A stretch of 13,920 bases of DNA from Methanocorpusculaceae archaeon UBA456. Lineage in GTDB: Archaea; Halobacteriota; Methanomicrobia; Methanomicrobiales; Methanocorpusculaceae. Position 1 is the stretch's first letter, and every line of letters begins with the position of its first letter. The notes below the pieces were generated by a model, which did not search any database, was not told the DNA's origin, and saw nothing but the letters and a program-made list of their open reading frames with translations. The stretch is taken from positions 49,395 through 63,314 of the forward strand of contig DAJQ01000041.1 of NCBI GenBank assembly GCA_002496395.1, in the 5' to 3' direction. The position numbers were made by a program, and so were the translations under genes. Positions 5,871 to 12,691 of this stretch are shown piece by piece.

Positions 5871-7104
5871 AGCACTATTCAAAAAAGCAGAACAACTCCT
5901 CCCAGGAGGAGTGAGCAGCCCTGTGAGGGCGATCAAGCCATACCCATTCTATACCGAGTCAGGAAAAGGGGGACGGATCAGAACAGCAGATAATAGTGAA
6001 CTTATCGACTGCTGCCTTGGCTATGGTCCCCTGATCCTTGGCCACGCACATGATACAATAAAAACTGCCATTCAGAAACAACTTGATCGCGGATGGCTTT
6101 TTGGAACACCGGCAGAACAGGAGATCGCAATGGCTGAGCGGATCATCCGGGATCAACCAGGTGTTGAGATGGTCAGATGTGTCTCAAGCGGATCAGAAGC
6201 CACAATGGCAGCAATCCGGCTGGCACGCGGTTTTACCGGAAAGAAGAAGATTCTTAAGATTGAAGGAGGATTTCACGGCGCACATGACAGTGTCCTTATT
6301 AAGGCCGGATCAGGTGCAACAACACTCGGGATACCGGATTCTGCCGGAATTCCTGCCGGGGTCGCAGAATTTACACGGCAGGTACCCTATAATGATCCTG
6401 AGGCACTTGATCAGATCCTCTCTGACGATCCTGATATTGCCGCATTCATTCTTGAACCCGTGATGGGGAATATCGGCCCGATTCTCCCGGAAAAGAATTA
6501 CCTAAAAGATGTGCGGGCGATCACACAGGAACACGATATTCTCCTCATCTTTGATGAAGTGATCACCGGATACCGGCTTGGCATCGGTGGTGCTGCACAG
6601 GAATACGGCATAACACCGGATCTCACCACACTGGGGAAGATTATCGGGGGAGGACTGCCGATCGGTGCCTTCGGAGGAAGGAGAGATATCATGGAGATGA
6701 TCGCACCCGCAGGTCCTGTCTACCAGGCAGGAACCTTCAGCGGCAATCCGCTCTCGCTTGCTGCCGGAATCACAACCATCGACTATCTGAATGCTCACCA
6801 GGAAGAGTACCATCGTGCCGAAGAGCGCACCCGGGCAATAGAGGAGAGTCTTCCCTCATCTGCGGAAGGATCGTTTGTCAGGACTCAATCCATCTTTAAA
6901 TACTTCTTCAGGGAGAATCCGCCTTCGAATTATGCAGAGGCAAAGGAGAGCGATACAAATGCATTCGGACTATTCTGGAAGGCTGCGCTCCAGAATAGCG
7001 TCTTCCTGCCACCTGCACAGTTTGAATCAAATTTTCTCTCATTTGCACACACTGAAGAAGATATCGAGACGATTGCCGGAGTCTACCGTTCATGCCTCCC
7101 GTAA
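5860..7104 (+). CDS. hemL: Glutamate-1-semialdehyde 2,1-aminomutase
   Basis: The 414-residue PLP enzyme (fold type I, class III aminotransferase family) isomerises glutamate-1-semialdehyde to 5-aminolevulinate. Landmarks are LLPGGVSSPVRA near the N-terminus, CVSSGSEATMAAIRLAR (phosphate/cofactor site, 107-123), LLIFDEVITGYRLG (PLP-binding Asp, about 228-241) and TLGKIIGGGLPIGAFGG, where Lys260 is the Schiff-base lysine. An in-frame ATG nine codons upstream exists, but family members start at M(x)SEALF, and GGTGG lies 4 nt before the ATG at 5860, so that start is chosen. It overlaps hemB by 11 nt and hemC by 13 nt. Gene order (hemA-hemB-hemL) is not pathway order: HemL acts before HemB. Confidence 0.96.
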   Translation: MRSEALFKKAEQLLPGGVSSPVRAIKPYPFYTESGKGGRIRTADNSELIDCCLGYGPLILGHAHDTIKTAIQKQLDRGWLFGTPAEQEIAMAERIIRDQPGVEMVRCVSSGSEATMAAIRLARGFTGKKKILKIEGGFHGAHDSVLIKAGSGATTLGIPDSAGIPAGVAEFTRQVPYNDPEALDQILSDDPDIAAFILEPVMGNIGPILPEKNYLKDVRAITQEHDILLIFDEVITGYRLGIGGAAQEYGITPDLTTLGKIIGGGLPIGAFGGRRDIMEMIAPAGPVYQAGTFSGNPLSLAAGITTIDYLNAHQEEYHRAEERTRAIEESLPSSAEGSFVRTQSIFKYFFRENPPSNYAEAKESDTNAFGLFWKAALQNSVFLPPAQFESNFLSFAHTEEDIETIAGVYRSCLP

Positions 7105-7979
7105 TCAGGATAGGCACCCGTGCAAGTGCCCTTGCTCGAAAGCAGACGGAGATCGTCTCAGGTCTCCTTCTGGAGAATGGTATTGAATCTGAGAGTGTCA
7201 TCATCAAAACTGAAGGTGATACACAGACCGGCATCCCCCTTCACGAAGTCGGGGGACAGGGGATCTTTGTCAGGGCACTTGATGATGCGATCCAGAGGGG
7301 TGAGATAGACTGTGCAGTTCATAGTATGAAAGATATTCCCGCAGCCCGTCCGGATGGCATCACAACAGCAGCAATACTCCCCCGCGATCCCCCTTATGAT
7401 TATCTGGCTTTTGATATTCCCCTTGATGAGATCTCCTGTATCGGAACCTCCAGTACCAGACGAAAGGCACAACTTCTCCGCCATGATCCGGAGTTTGAGA
7501 TCAAAGAACTCAGGGGGAACATCGATACACGAATTCGAAAACTGAAATCCGGTGATTATGACGCTATTATGCTCGCAGAAGCCGGTCTTGCCCGGATGTC
7601 ACTTCACGTAAATGGGATCAGACTTCCGACAAAACACTTTGTCCCTGCCCCCAACCAGGGGACGATTGCAGTCGTCTGTCGGGATGATCCGGGAATTAGT
7701 GATCTAATCCGGCCACTCGATCATCAGGCTACGCGCAGGGATACAGAGATCGAACGTGCAGTGATGGAAGAGGTCGGGGGCGGGTGTTTTACTCCACAGG
7801 GAATCTACTGTCATAACGGTTCCCTGATCGCAGAGATCCTTTCACTTGATGGAAAGAGGTATGAACGAATGGAAGAGCATGTGGAGAATAGTGATGATGC
7901 ACGCAGGATTGGTGCAGAGCTTCGTGATCGCTCAGTGAATCTAATTCTTGAAGCAAAAGAGAAACTGGGGTTGAAATAA
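7092..7979 (+). CDS. hemC: Hydroxymethylbilane synthase (porphobilinogen deaminase)
   Basis: The 295-residue enzyme joins four porphobilinogens into linear hydroxymethylbilane. IRIGTRASALARKQTE opens the protein. VHSMKDIPA contains catalytic Asp81 (equivalent of E. coli Asp84). GTSSTRRKAQLL and ELRGNIDTRIRKL are the arginine-rich substrate-binding strips. GGGCFTPQG places Cys232 as the dipyrromethane cofactor attachment site. A GGAG element about 10 nt before the ATG supports the start, which overlaps hemL by 13 nt. The following cobA begins 2 nt after the stop. Its product needs uroporphyrinogen-III synthase to ring-close in the correct isomer, and that gene is not adjacent. Confidence 0.97.
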   Translation: MPPVIRIGTRASALARKQTEIVSGLLLENGIESESVIIKTEGDTQTGIPLHEVGGQGIFVRALDDAIQRGEIDCAVHSMKDIPAARPDGITTAAILPRDPPYDYLAFDIPLDEISCIGTSSTRRKAQLLRHDPEFEIKELRGNIDTRIRKLKSGDYDAIMLAEAGLARMSLHVNGIRLPTKHFVPAPNQGTIAVVCRDDPGISDLIRPLDHQATRRDTEIERAVMEEVGGGCFTPQGIYCHNGSLIAEILSLDGKRYERMEEHVENSDDARRIGAELRDRSVNLILEAKEKLGLK

Positions 7980-7981
7980 CG

Positions 7982-8749
7982 ATGAGCGGAATCGTATATC
8001 TTGTCGGATCAGGGCCGGGCAGCCTTGACTTGTTGACCTTTCGGGCACGTGAAGTGATCGATTCAGCAGAGGTGATCCTCTACGATCAACTGCCCGGAGA
8101 GGAGATACTTGCAACATTACCTGCATCTGCTGAAAAGATCAACTGCGGAAAGTTTGGAGGATCCCATACCCTGAAACAGGACGAGATCGAGAGCCTGATG
8201 ATTGAGCGGGCACAGCAGGGCAAACGGGTAGTCAGGCTGAAAGGAGGCGACCCATTTGTCTTTGGCCGTGGCGGGGAGGAGATGGAGGTTCTGAGAGAAC
8301 ATAATATCGCTGTTGAAGTCGTTCCCGGGATCACCAGTGCAATAGCGGTACCGGAGTGCCTGGGCATCCCGGTCACCCATAGGAGCCATGCGAGCCAGGT
8401 CACTTTTCTGACTGGGCACGAGGATCCGACAAAAGAAGAATCTGCAATAGACTGGGGATGGCTGGCACGATCACCAGGTACTATCGTAATCCTGATGGGT
8501 GTCAAAAACCTGGGCATGATCACCTCATCCCTCATCGAGCATGGAATGGCAGCTGAGAAGCCGGTTGCCATTATTGAACAGGGCTTCCGCCCCGATCAGC
8601 GTATCACTATTGGATCATTATCGGATATCACAGAAAAAGCAAGGGCAAACGGAGTGAAGCCACCCGCAATCATCGTGATCGGGGGGGTCGTCTCCCTGTA
8701 TCGTGACGGGAGCGAAGGGGCGTGGAGTCGCTCCAATACAAACCAATAA
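7982..8749 (+). CDS. cobA: Uroporphyrinogen-III C-methyltransferase
   Basis: This 255-residue SAM-dependent enzyme methylates uroporphyrinogen III at C2 and C7 to make precorrin-2. Motifs in order are YLVGSGPGSLDLLTFRA (N-terminal SAM loop), LYDQL, VVRLKGGDPFVFGRGGEE (the family hallmark), VVPGITSAIAVPECLGIPVTHR, VILMGVKNL and IIVIGGVV. It is a stand-alone SUMT without the CysG N-terminal part, which is encoded separately as the first gene of this operon, so the two halves of the bifunctional bacterial CysG bracket hemABLC here. A short GGAG-TCG-CTCC hairpin near 8724-8734 lies in its last codons, without a T-run. Confidence 0.96.
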   Translation: MSGIVYLVGSGPGSLDLLTFRAREVIDSAEVILYDQLPGEEILATLPASAEKINCGKFGGSHTLKQDEIESLMIERAQQGKRVVRLKGGDPFVFGRGGEEMEVLREHNIAVEVVPGITSAIAVPECLGIPVTHRSHASQVTFLTGHEDPTKEESAIDWGWLARSPGTIVILMGVKNLGMITSSLIEHGMAAEKPVAIIEQGFRPDQRITIGSLSDITEKARANGVKPPAIIVIGGVVSLYRDGSEGAWSRSNTNQ

Positions 8750-8752
8750 CCA

Positions 8753-8793
8753 TTTTATATCCCCGCCATGAGATCAAGATCGGATATTCCGAT
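8753..8793 (+). promoter_or_regulatory. Distal TATA-like box and palindrome upstream of ilvD
   Basis: TTTTATAT (8753-8760), just past the cobA stop, is a good archaeal TATA box. A 15-nt palindrome, ATCGGA-TAT-TCCGAT (8779-8793), covers the expected transcript start near 8783 and could be an operator. The leader to the ilvD ATG would be about 94 nt. Confidence 0.4.
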
Positions 8794-8836
8794 TCGGACC
8801 GCTCCCCTTCCAGTCAGATCCCGGTCTTCTCCGACA

Positions 8837-8845
8837 CAATTTATC
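8837..8845 (+). promoter_or_regulatory. Proximal TATA-like box of ilvD
   Basis: CAATTTATC, centred about 35 bp before the ATG, would start a transcript with a leader of roughly 10 nt. The absence of a Shine-Dalgarno site before ilvD fits such a near-leaderless mRNA. Confidence 0.4.
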
Positions 8846-8876
8846 AGTGTTGAAGACGATCATATCTTGATCATCT

Positions 8877-10520
8877 ATGCGCAGTGATGAAATAAAAAAA
8901 GGGTACCCGCGAGCCCCAAATCGTTCTCTTCTCAGATCCCTTGGTTTGAGCAACAGCGAGATGGATCTCCCGTTCATTGGAATTGCAAATGCCTGGAATG
9001 ATATCGTCCCCGGTCACATCCATCTCAGAAACCTGACCAATAAGGTCAGGGAAGGAATCGCAGCCGGAGGTGGCGTTCCATTCGAGTTTGGAGTAATCGG
9101 AATCTGCGACGGGATTGCAATGGGACATAAGGGAATGCGATATTCCCTCCCTTCAAGGGAAAATATTGCAGATTCAATCGAACTTATGGTGGAGGCACAC
9201 CGGTTTGACGGACTTGTCTGTGTCGGCACCTGTGATAAGATCGTCCCGGGCATGCTGATGGCAGCAGCTCGTCTGGATATCCCCGCCATTCTCCTCACCG
9301 GCGGTCCGATGATGCCGGGATCACTCAATGGCAGGGATCTCTCGCTCGTCGATGTCTTCGAGGCAGTTGGAAAGGTTGCAGCAGGTTCATTTCCGGAAGA
9401 AGAACTCTGTACCCTTGAGTGCGCGGCGATGCCCGGATGCGGGAGCTGTCAGGGCCTGTATACTGCAAATACAATGGCATGCATGACTGAAGCAATGGGC
9501 ATGTCCCTTGCGGGATCAGCAGCCATACCGGCTGTTGAATCAGATAAGCTCAGGGTGGCACGTGAAACAGGATGCAGAATCATGGATCTTGTTAGATCCG
9601 GTACATCCGCCAGGCAGATCATCACAGAAAAAAGCCTGAGAAATGCAATCCGGGTCGATATGGCGCTTGGAGGCTCGACAAATACCGTCCTCCACCTGAT
9701 GGCGATTGCCAGAGAAGCAGATATCCCATTGAATCTTGAAACATTCAATCAGTTAAGCGATGAGACACCACATATCTGCCATATGCAACCTTCCGGCCCA
9801 CATGCAATGGTTGCACTCAACCGGGCAGGCGGTATTCCGGCAATCTTCAACCGATTAATAGATCACCTTGAAGATGTCATGACCGTTTCCGGCAGATCTG
9901 TTCACGAGATCGCAACGGGAGTACTGAGGCTGGATGAGACGGTTATCAAATCCTTAGACAACCCAATCCACTCAAGCGGGGGCCTCAGGATCCTCTTTGG
10001 AACGCTTGCACCAGATGGTGCGGTCGTCAAGTATGCTGCGGTTGCAGAATCGATGTGGCAGCATAAAGGTCCTGCACGCGTCTTTGATGGAGAAGAACCG
10101 GCAATGAAGGCCATTCTCGCCCGCGAAATCGAGGAGGGGGATGTTGTTGTGATCAGGTATGAAGGACCAAAAGGCGGACCAGGCATGCCCGAGATGCTCT
10201 CACCAACATCAGCATTGATGGGACTTGGGTATGAACGGGTGGTTCTAATAACAGATGGGAGATTCTCAGGAGGTACTCGAGGGCCATGTATCGGCCATGT
10301 CGCACCAGAAGCAGAAGTCGGGGGACCGATTGCTCTGGTCAGGGACGGAGATGAGATCGAAATCGACCTTCCTGCGAAACGCCTTGACCTTAATGTCGAT
10401 GAAACTGAAATCGACCGTAGACGGAGCATGTGGCGGCCAAAGAATCGAACATTACGGGGTGTCCTTGCACGATATGCCCGGACTGTCGGGCAGGCAGATT
10501 CAGGCGCAGTACAATTATAA
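8877..10520 (+). CDS. ilvD: Dihydroxy-acid dehydratase
   Basis: The 547-residue Fe-S enzyme dehydrates 2,3-dihydroxyisovalerate and 2,3-dihydroxy-3-methylvalerate to the keto-acid precursors of valine, leucine and isoleucine. The N-terminus (MRSDEIKKG...PNRSLLRSLG) is typical for archaeal IlvD and fixes the start. CVGTCDKIVPGMLMA (Cys119) and PGCGSCQGLYTANTMACM (Cys188, Cys191) carry the conserved cluster cysteines. The position of the extra ligand in [2Fe-2S] members reads IANAWNDIVPGH with no Cys, so an oxygen-labile [4Fe-4S] form like E. coli IlvD is likely. TDGRFSGGTRGPCIGHVAPEA is the C-terminal signature. It stands alone, about 130 nt after cobA, probably with its own promoter, and ends in a T-run terminator. 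Confidence 0.97.
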   Translation: MRSDEIKKGYPRAPNRSLLRSLGLSNSEMDLPFIGIANAWNDIVPGHIHLRNLTNKVREGIAAGGGVPFEFGVIGICDGIAMGHKGMRYSLPSRENIADSIELMVEAHRFDGLVCVGTCDKIVPGMLMAAARLDIPAILLTGGPMMPGSLNGRDLSLVDVFEAVGKVAAGSFPEEELCTLECAAMPGCGSCQGLYTANTMACMTEAMGMSLAGSAAIPAVESDKLRVARETGCRIMDLVRSGTSARQIITEKSLRNAIRVDMALGGSTNTVLHLMAIAREADIPLNLETFNQLSDETPHICHMQPSGPHAMVALNRAGGIPAIFNRLIDHLEDVMTVSGRSVHEIATGVLRLDETVIKSLDNPIHSSGGLRILFGTLAPDGAVVKYAAVAESMWQHKGPARVFDGEEPAMKAILAREIEEGDVVVIRYEGPKGGPGMPEMLSPTSALMGLGYERVVLITDGRFSGGTRGPCIGHVAPEAEVGGPIALVRDGDEIEIDLPAKRLDLNVDETEIDRRRSMWRPKNRTLRGVLARYARTVGQADSGAVQL

Positions 10521-10534
10521 AATAACCTCAATAC

Positions 10535-10543
10535 TTTTTTTTT
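10535..10543 (+). terminator. T9 run ending ilvD
   Basis: Nine consecutive Ts begin 14 nt after the ilvD stop, with no preceding strong hairpin, as is usual for archaeal U-tract termination. Confidence 0.6.
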
Positions 10544-10573
10544 ACCGAAAATACGGCAGATTTACCAAAAAGC

Positions 10574-10582
10574 AAAAAAAAA
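10574..10582 (-). terminator. T9 run ending cetZ
   Basis: On the - strand nine Ts begin 3 nt after the cetZ stop. With the ilvD T-run 30 nt away on the other strand, it makes a compact pair of convergent terminators. Confidence 0.6.
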
Positions 10583-10585
10583 GAT

Positions 10586-11746
10586 TTATTCAAAGAGCGG
10601 ATCTATCGCATCTTCAAACAAAGTGGATTTCCTGTCAGCTGCCTTGACAACATCCTGTTTTGTCTCTTTTGCCTCTTCGAGCAGCTCAGATATCCGGGGT
10701 GCTTTTCCGATGGTGGAGAGAAGTACGATAGCTGCGATATAATTGGATCCAACAGGATAATCACCACCCCTCACCTCAATTCCGGCAATATTCTCTTCAA
10801 CCCAGGACTTGGACTTTTCCACTCCTTTTCTATCCAGCTCATTTGGGGGTCCTGCGACCAGCACCAGTGCCCGTTCTGCTGTTGTATAATCACAGGGGAG
10901 TGTCAGGCGACCGAGCATTGCCCTTCTGACAAGCCCGATGATCTTGGCGGATTTATCCTCTCCGGTGAGGGCACTATCATCTTTCTCTTTCTTCCCAAAG
11001 CCTGAGAAGAAACCTTTTTTCGGCTTGCTTTTTGTAATAACATCAGAGATCGCATATCCAATCGTGGAGATTCCGCCACCCCTGAGGGTGTTGATAATCT
11101 CGGATGAGTCAACAACCATCTCACCAACACCAAACTGGCCAACCTCGCCTGCTCTGAAGAGGACTCCGAATCTCCTGACAAGCTCCTCATTCAAACGGTC
11201 ATAGGCACTCTTGACACTTTCTCCCTCTTCTTTCCATGCACTATTATCAAAGACAAAGGTGTTATCCGCTTCATTCACCAGTGTCGCCAGACTGCGTGCA
11301 GCATTGTATGAATAGAGCTTGCCTTCTTCAGGTGCCGGGATCATTGCAAGAGCATAGACAGGTTCACGGTAGATGCGTTTTAAGTGCCGGCAGAGAACCG
11401 GGGTGCCACCTGAACCGGTTCCGCCACCAAGCCCGGCAACAACGATAAACGCATCGATATCATGAGTTCCCCGGGTATCGATCGCATTGATGATCGTATC
11501 AATCTCATCGGCGGTGATCTTTGCACCAGTGACATTATCTGTCCCCACGCCGTGCCCTTTTACCACCGTCTGACCAATGAGAAGACGATCCTTCATATCG
11601 ATATTCTGCAGGCCAAGAAGATCTGTCCGTGCAGAATTTACCGCGATTCCACGAAAACTGCTATTCTGAAGTTTTTTGTCATGCGCGAGGAACATATCGA
11701 CAATCTTTCCCCCGGCCTGTCCAAATCCAATAAAAAATACCCGCAT
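10586..11746 (-). CDS. cetZ: CetZ tubulin/FtsZ-family cytoskeletal GTPase
   Basis: This 386-residue protein opens MRVFFIGFGQAGGKIVD and carries the tubulin-signature GTP loop GLGGGTGSGG (105-114). Also present are LLGLQNI, VKGHGVGTDN and VVDSSEIINTL (about 211-221), where the acidic residues match the T7 catalytic loop. This pattern is that of CetZ rather than classical FtsZ: the archaeal group linked to cell-shape control in haloarchaea and also found in methanogens. A lysine-rich insert (about 239-268) separates the GTPase and C-terminal domains. After a charged helix the protein ends in the short acidic/hydrophobic tail LFEDAIDPLFE, which could bind partners. AGGTG lies 8 nt before the ATG. 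No division or shape gene is adjacent. Its role in this organism is inferred from the family. Confidence 0.93.
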   Translation of the reverse strand: MRVFFIGFGQAGGKIVDMFLAHDKKLQNSSFRGIAVNSARTDLLGLQNIDMKDRLLIGQTVVKGHGVGTDNVTGAKITADEIDTIINAIDTRGTHDIDAFIVVAGLGGGTGSGGTPVLCRHLKRIYREPVYALAMIPAPEEGKLYSYNAARSLATLVNEADNTFVFDNSAWKEEGESVKSAYDRLNEELVRRFGVLFRAGEVGQFGVGEMVVDSSEIINTLRGGGISTIGYAISDVITKSKPKKGFFSGFGKKEKDDSALTGEDKSAKIIGLVRRAMLGRLTLPCDYTTAERALVLVAGPPNELDRKGVEKSKSWVEENIAGIEVRGGDYPVGSNYIAAIVLLSTIGKAPRISELLEEAKETKQDVVKAADRKSTLFEDAIDPLFE

Positions 11747-11790
11747 TCTATTGACACCTATTACATAAATGAATATAATGGTTGTATCAG

Positions 11791-11800
11791 CAATATATAA
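11791..11800 (-). promoter_or_regulatory. TATA box of cetZ
   Basis: On the - strand TTATATATTG lies about 50 bp upstream of the cetZ ATG. It would place the transcript start near 11770, giving a 25-nt leader that includes the AGGTG ribosome-binding site. Confidence 0.6.
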
Positions 11801-11838
11801 GAGAATTTCGAAAAAATCCCGGATATCATCATTGTAAT

Positions 11839-11876
11839 GTCAACTACCCCGCCCTGAAGGACGGGGGGGCCTTGCT
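11839..11876. mobile_element. Orphan IS200/IS605-like end hairpin (remnant)
   Basis: The stretch reads GTCAACTA, then CCCCGCCC-TGAA-GGACGGGG (11847-11866), then GGGCCTTGCT. A GTCAACTACCC lead-in, a GC-rich stem with a TGAA-type loop and a CTTGC tail closely resemble the subterminal hairpin found at ends of IS200/IS605-family elements that carry tnpB, including in archaea. No TnpA or TnpB frame is near, so this would be a solo remnant or a derived palindromic repeat. It might instead serve as a terminator hairpin for the - strand gene ending at 11910, since a T6 run follows on that strand at 11811-11816. The family resemblance is from memory of the motif, not a search. Confidence 0.45.
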
Positions 11877-11909
11877 AAAATGAGTTGAAAACCGGAATTC
11901 CAGATGATT

Positions 11910-12266
11910 TCAAGTAGAGGAGTTCTTCAACTCTTTTTCAATCTCCGCTCTGATTAAAGGAAGAGAGATCCGACCGACCGGAGTTACGCGTCCATTTATC
12001 AGTACAATAGGAAGAGGTGGCTGGTATTCTTCGATGATCGAACGTATTCTCTGTGGCACCCCATCATCAATGAGGGTGAGCTGAACAGAGAGTGTCATCT
12101 TCCCATATTCTTGCAATAAAGCCTTTTCAAGCGCCGCAACAGCGGTGAGAAGTTTCTCTGAAGGCGCACATTCAGTCAGTTCACAGCTTCGCTCATCATT
12201 GCAGGGGAATGGACCACATGAGAGTTCTTTTAACCCAATGATCTCGATATTGATCTCAAAACTCAT
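11910..12266 (-). CDS. Thioredoxin-fold protein with four N-terminal cysteines
   Basis: The 118-residue protein has Cys17, 22, 28 and 33 (spacing C-x4-C-x5-C-x4-C) after an initial beta strand, then a helix and strand (MTLSVQLTLIDDG). PPLPIVLINGRVTPVGRISL follows, with a Pro placed like the cis-Pro of the thioredoxin fold. The C-terminal helix is charged. It lacks a CxxC pair, so metal or Fe-S binding, or a non-classical dithiol, is as likely as oxidoreductase activity. The start has no Shine-Dalgarno site. It is divergent from a true thioredoxin gene 155 bp away, suggesting joint redox function. No named family is recognised with certainty. Confidence 0.7.
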   Translation of the reverse strand: MSFEINIEIIGLKELSCGPFPCNDERSCELTECAPSEKLLTAVAALEKALLQEYGKMTLSVQLTLIDDGVPQRIRSIIEEYQPPLPIVLINGRVTPVGRISLPLIRAEIEKELKNSST

Positions 12267-12342
12267 AGTAGATATCTGGATTGAGACAATTTAGCACCAT
12301 CGTTTCCTTGTAGAAGGAGAGAGGGTTAAAAAAGGTTCGCCA

Positions 12343-12389
12343 CAATAAAGTTTCGTATCCTGAGAGAGGAAAAAGGCAATCTTTATTGC
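12343..12389. promoter_or_regulatory. Divergent promoter region with mirrored TATA-like elements
   Basis: CAATAAAG (12343-12350) and CTTTATTG (12381-12388) are perfect 8-bp inverted copies 30 bp apart. The right copy is placed as the TATA box of the thioredoxin gene (start near 12410). The left copy, read on the - strand, could serve the Cys-rich gene, with a leader of about 54 nt. A second - strand candidate, GCTAAATTG (12287-12295), would give a leaderless mRNA. The right element is also framed by GCAAT/ATTGC (12376-12389). Confidence 0.45.
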
Positions 12390-12421
12390 TCTTTTCAACA
12401 ACTGTAAAAGAAGGTAATTCC

Positions 12422-12691
12422 ATGACCAGACCGATTCTTATTGACTTTTTCGCCACATGGTGCGGGCCATGCAAAATGCAGACCCCCATCATTGAGGACC
12501 TGAAGGTAAAACTCGGGGATGCTGTTGAGATCAAGACAATTGATGTCGATCACCATATGGATCTTGCAGGAAAGTATCAGATCCAGGTTGTTCCGACACT
12601 GATCATAGAAAAAGATGGAGCCGTCATCCATAAACTCGAAGGAGTAACTGATGCACGGAGACTGGAAGAACTCTTAAAACCACTTATCTGA
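12422..12691 (+). CDS. Thioredoxin
   Basis: The compact 89-residue thioredoxin has the active site ATWCGPCKM (Cys14, Cys17) and cis-Pro58 in QVVPTLIIEKDG, followed by the usual GV(x)D(x)RRLEELL helix. It lacks the first strand and helix of the roughly 105-residue bacterial form, as many archaeal thioredoxins do. It is expected to reduce protein disulphides with electrons from a thioredoxin reductase not encoded here. The frame is open 12 codons upstream, but the ATG at 12422 follows AAGGT and gives the standard N-terminus, so it is preferred. The TGA stop overlaps the ATG of the glycosylase by one base, implying translational coupling. Confidence 0.93.
   Translation: MTRPILIDFFATWCGPCKMQTPIIEDLKVKLGDAVEIKTIDVDHHMDLAGKYQIQVVPTLIIEKDGAVIHKLEGVTDARRLEELLKPLI

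Noticed and set aside
6083..6463. 126-codon frame inside hemL in another phase
   Set aside because: It lies wholly within hemL on the same strand and has no motif; it is explained by out-of-frame reading of a real gene.
9902..10531. 209-codon frame on the - strand opposite ilvD
   Set aside because: It is a serine/arginine/proline-rich antisense shadow of a gene with clear family motifs and has no ribosome-binding site or recognisable domain.
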